Shown here: positions 8,958 to 16,692 of the stretch, one piece after another
Position numbering within the stretch: position 1 is the stretch's first letter
Layout of the letters: each line of letters opens with the position of its first letter
Program-made: the position numbers and the translations under genes
From: Cellvibrionaceae bacterium
Lineage (GTDB): Bacteria > Pseudomonadota > Gammaproteobacteria > Pseudomonadales > Cellvibrionaceae
Assembly: GCA_028281575.1 (NCBI GenBank)
Contig: JANQJP010000013.1
Coordinates: 62,001-126,000 of the forward strand
Reading direction: 5' to 3'
DNA: 64,000 bases
Notes under the pieces: generated by a model
The model's input: only the letters and a program-made list of their open reading frames with translations
Told to the model about the DNA's origin: nothing
Databases searched by the model: none

Positions 8958-11378
8958 CTAGATTTTACTAGAGCCCGCCTTCACTTTAATCGGGTCCTTG
9001 AGGTTCTTTTGGGAAAGTTGACTCGAATTCACGCCACTATCACCATAGAAATTTACGACTATGTCACGCTTTGTATTTTCGTGATGAAAGCTCCCCTTGG
9101 CTGGGTGAATTGTGAGTTCCTGGTTTTTGTCATTCCACGTGATTTTTGTTGTTCTGAGCTGATCCTTGTTTCTGTAGTCTTCTGTTACGCCGTCATCTTC
9201 AATTAGCGTCGCCTCGCCATTTGCGCCCATATATACGTCTAATATCAATGCGCTTTTATCGATAAAGGCTGTGCTCAAGGCATAGGGGTGTTTAGTGATA
9301 ATAGAACCTGCTTTCACATAAACAGGTAGCTCATCAAGCGCCGGTGTAACGGTTAAAACACGATCGCCTTCAATTTTTTCGTTACTACCAAATGCATACC
9401 ATTGCCCTCGAGGTAACCACAGCTCTTTTGTACCTTCGTCTGAAGTAAGTGGTGCAATAAGCATTGAATCGCCCCACATGTATTGCAGGTCGTATTTCCA
9501 CGCGAGCGCTTCGTTTTGATGGTCGAGAACCATGGCTCTTGCGATGGGGGCGCCGGTCTCGGCCGCCAGGTGTGCAGCGCTGTAAAGATAGGGCATTAAC
9601 TCATAACGCAAGTGCGTGTATTTTTTAAAGACGGTTTGAGAGCTTTCTTTTCTATCTAGAGGCCAGCGTGATTGACCCATGCCGTGCGGTTTCCAAATTG
9701 GCGAAAAACTGCCCATCGCCGCAGACCATCGTTTATACAAGGCTTCGTCTGGCCCTTTGCCTTTTTCCCAATCGTGGAAGCCGCCTGCATCGTGGCCCCA
9801 AAAGGGGAATCCTGACAAGCCAGCTAATTGCATGCCGCGAATTTGAGTTTTCATGTCTTTGTAGTTGGGGTATATGTCGCCGCTCCAGAGTGTAGCGTAG
9901 CGCTGTGCACCGGCGGTCATACCGCGAACCCAAACAAATGGACGTTTGTTAATGTCTTCCGCCTTATCCCAGCCTTGTTGAACGAGTGATTTTGCGATAA
10001 GAAAAAACCAATAATTACGCATTTCGCCAGAGCTTCGGCCATTGCTCAGTATCATGTCTTTGGGTGCTGCACCTTGCTCGTCGAATTCATCAATCCATAG
10101 TGCATCGCCTGGATATCCTTTATTTGGCGCCAAGGCATTTTTGTAGAATGCCTGCCAAAACCAATCGCGGAAATACGCGTTGGTTAAGTCGGGCGCACTT
10201 TCCGCAAAGTCAATTTTTCCGGTTTTTGGAAGGTTAAATGACGCCTGCCAGCCGTCGGTGTATTGACCAATGCAGCGATTAAAGTCGAGTGTTAAAACCA
10301 GTCCATTTTCATCGAGCCAATTTTTGTAAGCCGCAGGATTGGGATAGCGTTCTTTGTCCCAGGCAAGTTTTGACTCGCAGCGTTTTCCACCTTCAGCTCG
10401 CCAACGATTGTCGTTGACAACGTGATCTAAAGCGTAACCTGCGGCTTTGTGTTCACTGATTTTATTCTTCCACCAAGTTTCGTCTGAAGGCGTAGCTGAA
10501 TTGTGGTCATGGCCTTTGTCGGATAATTGAAGTCCGAACATGGCTTTAGCGGGTAATCTTGGTCGACCGGTGAGTTTCGTGTAGTTGTCTAAGACACGGC
10601 TAAGCGTTTGTCCACCGATGAAGAAGTAGTCCATTTGGGTGTCAAAACCCAGACCATCAATTTGAATAGAATAATCGTCATTTAAAAAATTAAAGCGATT
10701 TTGAAACATGCTGTTAAGGAAAACACCGTAGCCCTTACTGGACATGTAAAACGGCACTACTAGAGGTGCTTGTTCGATCTGCTTGCGGCCATAGTTGCGT
10801 TCGATACTCTGACCCTTTAAGTCGATACTTTCGGCTCGTGCAAAATAGCCGTGGCCCAAGCCCGTGAAATGTTCGTTTTCATCTGGATTGAAACTCACTT
10901 GGATTATTGAATCTTGCCAACGTATCGGTTTATCTTCTGACAACAACGGATCGCTGTCTCCAAGCGTTAAATCATAGAAATTAGCGGTCAAATTCGTTTT
11001 ATCGACAGTGACCTTCAATGAGCGAGTAGAAAAAACATAATGGGTTGCAGTTTCACTTCGTTGTAAATCGCGTGGCCATTCATGAGTTTCAACCATTTCA
11101 TAGCGATCGTCGCTAAAAAACGATGATTGAGACTGCTTGGTTTGCACGCGAACGATATCGTCACCGTAGGCTGTGAGTCTAAGTGTCACGCCATTGGGCG
11201 AACTGATATGAAAACTGCCATCCTGTTTGTGCTCAATAGTGCTGCTTGGTTTGTCTACGCCGTTATCTGTACATGCCGCTAGGCCCAGAATGGACCCCAA
11301 AACCATGGCCATAAAAAAACACTTACGTAGTAACTTTTTAGTGGCGGTATGAATCGTTGTGTCTTTCAGTGTAATCAT
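8958..11378 (-). CDS. GH31 glycoside hydrolase lipoprotein (alpha-glucosidase/transglucosylase type)
   Basis: An 806-residue secreted lipoprotein with a signal peptide and lipobox LAAC near residues 33-36. An N-terminal beta-sandwich (~55-260) precedes the GH31 (beta/alpha)8 barrel (~280-620) and C-terminal sandwich domains with a DUF5110-like end. The probable nucleophile is Asp430 in DALWIDEF and the acid/base Asp501 in LWSGDIYPNY; the ~70-residue spacing matches GH31, though WIDEF differs from the common WxDxxE pattern. Length, lipobox and spacing resemble Cellvibrio japonicus Agd31B, an oligosaccharide 4-alpha-glucosyltransferase. With malQ directly upstream, a role in maltodextrin processing at the envelope is likely; exact specificity is not determined. 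Confidence 0.88.
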   Translation of the reverse strand: MITLKDTTIHTATKKLLRKCFFMAMVLGSILGLAACTDNGVDKPSSTIEHKQDGSFHISSPNGVTLRLTAYGDDIVRVQTKQSQSSFFSDDRYEMVETHEWPRDLQRSETATHYVFSTRSLKVTVDKTNLTANFYDLTLGDSDPLLSEDKPIRWQDSIIQVSFNPDENEHFTGLGHGYFARAESIDLKGQSIERNYGRKQIEQAPLVVPFYMSSKGYGVFLNSMFQNRFNFLNDDYSIQIDGLGFDTQMDYFFIGGQTLSRVLDNYTKLTGRPRLPAKAMFGLQLSDKGHDHNSATPSDETWWKNKISEHKAAGYALDHVVNDNRWRAEGGKRCESKLAWDKERYPNPAAYKNWLDENGLVLTLDFNRCIGQYTDGWQASFNLPKTGKIDFAESAPDLTNAYFRDWFWQAFYKNALAPNKGYPGDALWIDEFDEQGAAPKDMILSNGRSSGEMRNYWFFLIAKSLVQQGWDKAEDINKRPFVWVRGMTAGAQRYATLWSGDIYPNYKDMKTQIRGMQLAGLSGFPFWGHDAGGFHDWEKGKGPDEALYKRWSAAMGSFSPIWKPHGMGQSRWPLDRKESSQTVFKKYTHLRYELMPYLYSAAHLAAETGAPIARAMVLDHQNEALAWKYDLQYMWGDSMLIAPLTSDEGTKELWLPRGQWYAFGSNEKIEGDRVLTVTPALDELPVYVKAGSIITKHPYALSTAFIDKSALILDVYMGANGEATLIEDDGVTEDYRNKDQLRTTKITWNDKNQELTIHPAKGSFHHENTKRDIVVNFYGDSGVNSSQLSQKNLKDPIKVKAGSSKI

Positions 11379-11502
11379 ATTTGGCCCTAGCTTTTAATGG
11401 TATGGAGGCTGCGGGCAGACTCGCTGCAAATTTCACGGAGTGTTAGTTGCCTATATTGTTACAGAGCATCTCGCAGAAGGCTTTTAGTGTGCCGTGCACA
11501 CG

Positions 11503-13014
11503 CTATTGTCGTGCTCGTCCGTGCAACTGCGTTAATTCAGTGAGGTAGTCGAGAGGCATCGCATCGTATTCCTCTTGCGTCATGCGCCAGGTCCAGTTAC
11601 CGAAATTATCTGAGGGATCGTTGATGCGGGCGCGGCTGGGTAGGGCGATAAGATCTTGCGCCGTGACTATCGAGATATTGGATTTCGATGCGAGCGTTAA
11701 GTCGATTAAATTACGCACGACCCCGGTTGAATCGGTTGAGTTACTGATGCATTTAAATAAGTGTTCCTTGGTTGCGCTGCTTGCTTCGTCCTCATACCAA
11801 CCCCGCGCGGTGTTATTGTCATGGGTGCCGAGGTATACCACCGAATTTTGGCAGTGGTTTTCAGGTAAATAGGGATTATCCGCATTGCCATCGAAGGCAA
11901 ATTGCAAAATTAGCATGCCGGGTAAACCGTAATGGTTTTTTGCTTCGACCACATCCGGCGTAATAATGCCCAAGTCTTCAATAATAACGGGAAAATTTGG
12001 AAATTCAGCGATCAGTGTGTCGAAGAGTTCGTAACTTGGCACATCTTTCCATTCTCCGTTAATGGCGGTTTCTTCATTAGCGGGGACTTCCCAATATTGA
12101 ATTAGTCCGCGAAAGTGGTCGATGCGCACCACGTCAAATCGCTCAAATAGCGCGCCCATACGCTTTACCCACCAAGCGTAATTGGTTCTTTTTAGCTCAT
12201 CCCAATCATAGACTGGGTTGTTCCAGAGCTGACCAGTTGCGCTGAAATAATCAGGCGGGACGCCAGAAACACCCGTAGGTTTTTTGTTTTCGTCAAGTTT
12301 AAAAGCTTTGCTGTCAACCCAGACATCAGCACTTTCGTAACTGACATAAATCGGCATGTCTCCGAATATTTGTATACCTTTGCTGTTGCAATAACTTTTT
12401 AGTTTTTCCCACTGCCCAAAAAAGAAAAACTGTAATATTTTTTCACGTTTTATTTCCGCTGCTAATTCGGATTTAGCCTGGTTTAGCGCTGTACTCTCGC
12501 GGTCGCGTAAGGGCGTTGGCCAGTCTGACCACGACTGGGATTTTTGATGCCGTTGAATAGCGGTAAAAAGCGCGAAGTCGTCCAACCAATCAGTGTGTTT
12601 TTCACAAAACGTTGTAAATACGGTGCCATTGTCTCTTTTTTCAAAATTATCACACGCTTTGTATAGCAGGTTAAGTTTAAATTCTCGCACGCGATCAAAG
12701 TCAACATTTGTGGGAGGAAGTTTAGCTGGTATATGGATGTCGGCTTGCTCGAGTAAACCACTTGCAACAAGCGCATCCAGATCGATGAGCAACGGATTAC
12801 CAGCAAACGCCGAGCTACTAAAATAGGGCGATTCACCGCTTGTAGGGCTGGACGGATTTAGCGGTAAAATTTGCCAATACGTTTGTCCGCTACGGTCAAG
12901 TTTATCTGCAAAATCGAACGCGGCCGCTCCCATATCTCCAATGCCGTATTTAGACGGTAGTGCGGAAATATGTAGCAATACGCCATTTGAGCGTGTATCG
13001 AACATAAATTGCAT
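11503..13014 (-). CDS. malQ: 4-alpha-glucanotransferase (amylomaltase, GH77)
   Basis: A 503-residue cytoplasmic enzyme that disproportionates maltodextrins. GH77 signatures are all present: GVLLHISALPSKYGIGDMG at the N-terminus, the nucleophile Asp in VVRIDHFRGL, the acid/base Glu in IIEDLGIITPDV, and LGTHDNNTARGW with the transition-state Asp. The C-terminal NWTWRM is also typical. The start is either MQFMF at 13014 or MFDTRS three codons later. It is 124 bp upstream of the GH31 lipoprotein on the same strand, so extracellular dextrin processing and cytoplasmic conversion appear to form one operon. Confidence 0.95.
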   Translation of the reverse strand: MQFMFDTRSNGVLLHISALPSKYGIGDMGAAAFDFADKLDRSGQTYWQILPLNPSSPTSGESPYFSSSAFAGNPLLIDLDALVASGLLEQADIHIPAKLPPTNVDFDRVREFKLNLLYKACDNFEKRDNGTVFTTFCEKHTDWLDDFALFTAIQRHQKSQSWSDWPTPLRDRESTALNQAKSELAAEIKREKILQFFFFGQWEKLKSYCNSKGIQIFGDMPIYVSYESADVWVDSKAFKLDENKKPTGVSGVPPDYFSATGQLWNNPVYDWDELKRTNYAWWVKRMGALFERFDVVRIDHFRGLIQYWEVPANEETAINGEWKDVPSYELFDTLIAEFPNFPVIIEDLGIITPDVVEAKNHYGLPGMLILQFAFDGNADNPYLPENHCQNSVVYLGTHDNNTARGWYEDEASSATKEHLFKCISNSTDSTGVVRNLIDLTLASKSNISIVTAQDLIALPSRARINDPSDNFGNWTWRMTQEEYDAMPLDYLTELTQLHGRARQ

Positions 13015-13210
13015 TTCCTTTTTTGTTTTTTAAGACAACAAAATGGTCCTGCTGGAATAAAGTAAATTTCTCAGCGTTTTGAAATTCGAAGACTTATATA
13101 TCGAACGAATATTTATTGTATTTATTTGCCAGCTATGATTATCGGGCGAGTATACGGAAGTCGATTAGCAGTTCAAACACGCATTCGTATGCAAGAGTAA
13201 AATTCGTTGG

Positions 13211-13492
13211 TTGATCAAAACAGTCCGCTCAAGATCATTCATATTTTGCCTGTTTTGCGGCATTGCATTGTTTTTCTATGGGTCTGGCTGTGTCAAAGGT
13301 GGTAGTGATAGAGAAGTTGATATTCGATGGTCTAATGGCAGGGGCATATCATTTAAGCGAGGTACGAAACATAGGGTGCGCGCCTGTACTAGAGACCTTC
13401 ACCAGCAGGCGCCCGCCATGGATCGAGCGTTAGAACAACGCAGGAGCCGTTGTCGGGATGCTGGTTTAGAGCCTACATGGACGTATTTATAG
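13211..13492 (+). pseudogene. Lipoprotein-like gene start running into element B (doubtful)
   Basis: From a TTG at 13211 the frame gives a basic start, a hydrophobic stretch and a plausible lipobox (YGSGC), then about 25 residues before it enters repeat element B at 13367. All residues after about 52 are translated repeat (arginine-rich EQRRSRCRDAG). This looks either like a lipoprotein gene cut short by element insertion or a chance frame. The weak start codon and lack of a ribosome binding site argue for caution. The preceding 13015-13210 stretch holds the malQ promoter region and nothing else I recognise. Confidence 0.3.
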
Positions 13493-13525
13493 CGTGTCTT
13501 TAGTACAGGCGCGCACCCCATGTTT
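13367..13525. repeat. Palindromic intergenic element B
   Basis: Arms of 25 bp at 13367-13391 and 13501-13525 are inverted with one mismatch. The beta module lies on the minus strand at 13431-13454. The segment at 13393-13424 matches the right inner flank of element A in reverse orientation. The hairpin expected after the beta module is degenerate here, but a minus-strand TACG-TCCA-TGTA mini-hairpin occurs at 13474-13485. It lies just downstream of the moeA stop, between it and the doubtful lipoprotein frame. Confidence 0.75.
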
Positions 13526-13560
13526 CTTCTAGTTAATGAGAAAGTAATCGAGTCGCATAC

Positions 13561-14745
13561 TTATAACGGAAAGACATCAATCATGTCGCCACGACGCACA
13601 CGTGTGTTGTCGGGGATTAGCGCGAGCGCGTCGGCCCAGCAAAGTGACGATAAGACGCCAGAGCTCTGATTGGGGTATCGCTCTACACCCAAGTCACTGA
13701 CTTTGACACGAATAAACTCTGTACGTGTGTTGGTTTTTCTGGTTTCAAATAAACTTTGCGCGCGATAGCTCGTAAGTCTATTGTCGCAATTGCCCTGTAA
13801 AGATCGGATGGCTATTTTGGCAAATAAGAAAAAAGTAACGAAGGCCGAAACTGGGTTGCCTGGCAGGCCGACAAAGGTCTTGCCTTCAATATGACCAAAT
13901 GCGAAGGGTTTACCTGGTTTAATCTGGATTTTCCAAAAATCTAATTCACCGATATCGAGCATGGCACGTTTTACATGATCTTCATCACCGACTGAGACGC
14001 CGCCACAGGTGACAATAATGTCGGCGATACCGGAGGCTTTTTTAAGTTGATCGCGGGTGCTCGTGAGATTATCGGGGAGTTGCTCAGATAAGGTCAGGTC
14101 ACAACCCAAGTCGCGACACATAGCGGCAAGCATCATTCGGTTTGAATCATAGATTTGCCCAGCGAGCAGTGGTTCACCTGGAGCGACTAATTCGTCGCCG
14201 GTGCTAAAAATCGCAACTTTTAGTTTTCTAAACACCGGTAATGCCGTAAAGCCCATTGATGCGGCAAAGCCTAAGTGTTGAGGCTTAAGCAACAAGCCTT
14301 TAGTTAATGCGACTGTACCCGTTGAAATATCCTGGCCGGAGGGGCGAATATTGTCACCTGGGTTTGCAGTCACATTGATTGATACGGTGTCATTATTATT
14401 TTCTATACAATTTTCTTGAATGACGACGCAGTTAGCGCCTGAGGGGATCGAGGCCCCGGTAAAAATTCTCGCAGCTGTTCCCGTTTCTAAATCTTGTGCG
14501 ACAGATCCGGCGGGAATTCGCTGGCTAATGCGCAGGGTAATGGGTAGCGACGTTATTGCGTTGGTATTTATTGCATAACCATCCATCGCACTATTGTCCA
14601 TGGGTGGGATATTGACAGGGGCGACAAGGTCTTCTGCCAGGATGCGGCCGAGCCCCTCATCAATAGCAATATTTGAGCTGGTTAATTCAAGTTTTCCGGT
14701 TGTGATGGTTTTGATATCTTCGCAGGCTTCGCGAAACGTTCTCAT
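13561..14745 (-). CDS. moeA: Molybdopterin molybdotransferase MoeA
   Basis: A 394-residue enzyme inserting molybdate into adenylylated molybdopterin, the last step of molybdenum cofactor synthesis. Visible are PPMDNSAMDGYAI near residue 50, RIFTGASIPSGANCVV near 90, and the MogA-like domain with FSTGDELV, YDSNRMM, TCGGVSVGDEDHVK and GLPGNPVSAFVTF. The C-terminal domain IV ends LIPDNTRVRRGDMIDVFPL. Its start overlaps the moaB stop by 4 bp; moaA-moaB-moeA form a leftward operon. The product will serve molybdoenzymes such as an assimilatory nitrate reductase, consistent with the neighbouring nirBD, although no molybdoenzyme is encoded here. Confidence 0.96.
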   Translation of the reverse strand: MRTFREACEDIKTITTGKLELTSSNIAIDEGLGRILAEDLVAPVNIPPMDNSAMDGYAINTNAITSLPITLRISQRIPAGSVAQDLETGTAARIFTGASIPSGANCVVIQENCIENNNDTVSINVTANPGDNIRPSGQDISTGTVALTKGLLLKPQHLGFAASMGFTALPVFRKLKVAIFSTGDELVAPGEPLLAGQIYDSNRMMLAAMCRDLGCDLTLSEQLPDNLTSTRDQLKKASGIADIIVTCGGVSVGDEDHVKRAMLDIGELDFWKIQIKPGKPFAFGHIEGKTFVGLPGNPVSAFVTFFLFAKIAIRSLQGNCDNRLTSYRAQSLFETRKTNTRTEFIRVKVSDLGVERYPNQSSGVLSSLCWADALALIPDNTRVRRGDMIDVFPL

Positions 14746-15251
14746 TTCAGTTGACCAACGAAATTGCAGGGCTTATGGCGAGAATCCAGTTGAGAGGCAA
14801 TAATTTTTTCCCAAGCGGTGACACATGCGCCTGTCGAGCCGGGCACACAGAATATTACGGTATTATTTGCCAAACCTGCGAGTGCTCGCGATTGAATAGT
14901 GGAACTGCCTATTTTGTCGAAAGAAACTGATCTAAACAATTCGCCAAAGCCAGGAATTTCTTTTGCAAATAGCGGTGAGACAGCTTCGGGCGTACTGTCT
15001 CTGCCAGAAAAACCGGTGCCGCCAGTGATAAGTATTACCTGGACGTCAGCGTCGAAGATCCATTGGGCGACGACAGCTCGAATATGATAAATATCGTCTT
15101 TTATTATTTTTTTCTCTCTGCAGATATGGCCAGCTTCTGTGAGCAGTTCTACCAACTTTTTGCCCGATGTGTCGCTGTGCTCGTCGCGTGTGTCGGAAAC
15201 AGTTAACACATTTATTTTAAGGGACGTGAACGCATCGCTTGTTGTCGACAT
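14742..15251 (-). CDS. moaB: Molybdenum cofactor biosynthesis protein MoaB
   Basis: A 169-residue MogA/MoaB-fold protein. The nucleotide/molybdopterin-binding motifs LTVSDTRDEHSDTSG, ITGGTGFSGRDSTPEAV and the C-terminal FCVPGSTGACVTAWEKII are intact. It adenylylates molybdopterin ahead of MoeA or plays an equivalent role. It sits between moaA (11-bp gap) and moeA (4-bp overlap), so translational coupling is expected. MoaC, MoaD and MoaE are not encoded in the window. Confidence 0.95.
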   Translation of the reverse strand: MSTTSDAFTSLKINVLTVSDTRDEHSDTSGKKLVELLTEAGHICREKKIIKDDIYHIRAVVAQWIFDADVQVILITGGTGFSGRDSTPEAVSPLFAKEIPGFGELFRSVSFDKIGSSTIQSRALAGLANNTVIFCVPGSTGACVTAWEKIIASQLDSRHKPCNFVGQLK

Positions 15252-15262
15252 GTGATCTCCGA

Positions 15263-16264
15263 TTATCCACCAGTGGCGCTCATAAACCGCAAAATTTGTG
15301 GTTCATGAGCTAAATCAAATTCGTGTTTTTCTGGCTTGATGGTCATGGCCTGCACGATTGTACGCTTTAATGCATTTTTTTGTTGAGAGGCCGGAAAAGT
15401 ACGCATGATTTTTTTTAAATCAATACTGTGTTCATTACCCAGGCATAGCAGCAGGCGACCGGTTGCTGTAACGCGCACGCGATTACAAGTAGCGCAAAAG
15501 TTTTCGCTGTGGGGAGAAATAAACCCAACCAAGTTGTTGTAACCCTGCGCTCGCCAGAATCGGGCCGGACCTCCGCTGCTATATTCGCTGGGACTAAGTT
15601 GAAATTTAGCTGACAGCGCGTGCCTGAGCTCTTCGCTGGATACAAATTCCAGCTCGCGTGAATGAGAGTGAATGGTTCCGAGCGGCATTTCTTCTATAAA
15701 ACTTATATCTATGCCGCGATTGAGCGCAAACTCAGTGAGATCGCAAATTTCGTCAAAATTAAAATGCTTTAGGATAACGCTATTGATTTTGATTTGATCA
15801 AAACCGACTTGAACGGCCTTGTCTAATCCCGCGAGTACAGTATCGAGCTCCCCGTGTCTGGTTAGGCTTTTAAAGCGGCTTGCCTGGAGCGAATCTAGAC
15901 TGACATTGATCCTATTTACGCCGGCCCGCTTTAGCACCTCAGCCATGTTCTCCAATTGCGATCCATTGGTCGTTAAACACAACTCGTGTAACTCGGGTTG
16001 TGATGAGATGTGTTGCAACAGCTCAATCACGTTTTTTCGTACCAAAGGTTCGCCACCGGTGACGCGGATTTTTTTAATGCCAAGCTCGATAAATGTTTCG
16101 GCGACAAGCGCAAGCTCTTCAAGGCTTAACACTTCAGAGCGCGGCATAAAAACCATGTCTTCTGCCATGCAATAGGTACAGCGAAAATCACATCTGTCGG
16201 TTACAGACAGCCGCAGATACGTGATTTGCCTACCAAAACGATCAGTGAGAGGAATACTTTGCAT
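15263..16264 (-). CDS. moaA: GTP 3',8-cyclase MoaA (radical SAM)
   Basis: A 333-residue radical SAM enzyme converting GTP to the first molybdopterin precursor. The N-terminal cluster motif CDFRCTYCMAED holds the SAM-binding [4Fe-4S] cysteines. The second cluster is in NFCATCNRVRVTATGRLLLC. The essential C-terminal Gly-Gly tail (SATGG) is present. VTGGEPLVRKN and the LDSLQASRF segment match the family. It is the first gene of the moaA-moaB-moeA operon and diverges from nirB across ~430 bp. Confidence 0.96.
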   Translation of the reverse strand: MQSIPLTDRFGRQITYLRLSVTDRCDFRCTYCMAEDMVFMPRSEVLSLEELALVAETFIELGIKKIRVTGGEPLVRKNVIELLQHISSQPELHELCLTTNGSQLENMAEVLKRAGVNRINVSLDSLQASRFKSLTRHGELDTVLAGLDKAVQVGFDQIKINSVILKHFNFDEICDLTEFALNRGIDISFIEEMPLGTIHSHSRELEFVSSEELRHALSAKFQLSPSEYSSGGPARFWRAQGYNNLVGFISPHSENFCATCNRVRVTATGRLLLCLGNEHSIDLKKIMRTFPASQQKNALKRTIVQAMTIKPEKHEFDLAHEPQILRFMSATGG

Positions 16265-16692
16265 GGCCGCATTATAAAACTAAATTTGAGCCTGGCCAGG
16301 CAATATGCGCGTTTTGTCGTGCCCTATATCAGGGCAAAAATCTGGAAGTGGCTGGATAAAAAATAGTCTTTTCGAATATTTGCTCTTTAGTTTTTCTGAG
16401 TGTATTTGGGGCGAATGATCTTTTATGGTGCATTCTTGTATTCAAATACAGAGAGCATTAGCCGCATTTTACTTATCAAATTTTTCTCCAGAACTGAATA
16501 ACTCATTGTTTTATAAGTATAAAAAATAATTCCACACAAGCCTTTATGCTCTTGGTATCAAGCTTGCAAACTCGCAGGAGACTTTTCTATAACAGCGCTC
16601 TTTGTAAATTCGCATAAATAAGCGTGTAACAGTGAGAGCTTGCGGCTTAGACGTTCAGAAATCCTGGTGCAAAGACTTTGAGGTTGGTAAGT
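16265..16692. other. Divergent moaA/nirB control region
   Basis: About 430 bp without a gene, AT-rich in its centre. It must hold the promoters of both moaA and nirB. The stretch near nirB has several short inverted segments and could carry a transcribed leader, but I could not define a terminator/antiterminator pair or an NtrC or NarL box with confidence. Confidence 0.4.

Noticed and set aside
9668-9933. Small frames inside the GH31 gene on both strands
   Set aside because: They are shadows of a well-supported coding sequence.
16265-16692. Nitrate-responsive leader RNA with terminator upstream of nirB
   Set aside because: Short inverted segments exist, but no convincing stem with a T-run or defined tandem hairpin loops could be placed.
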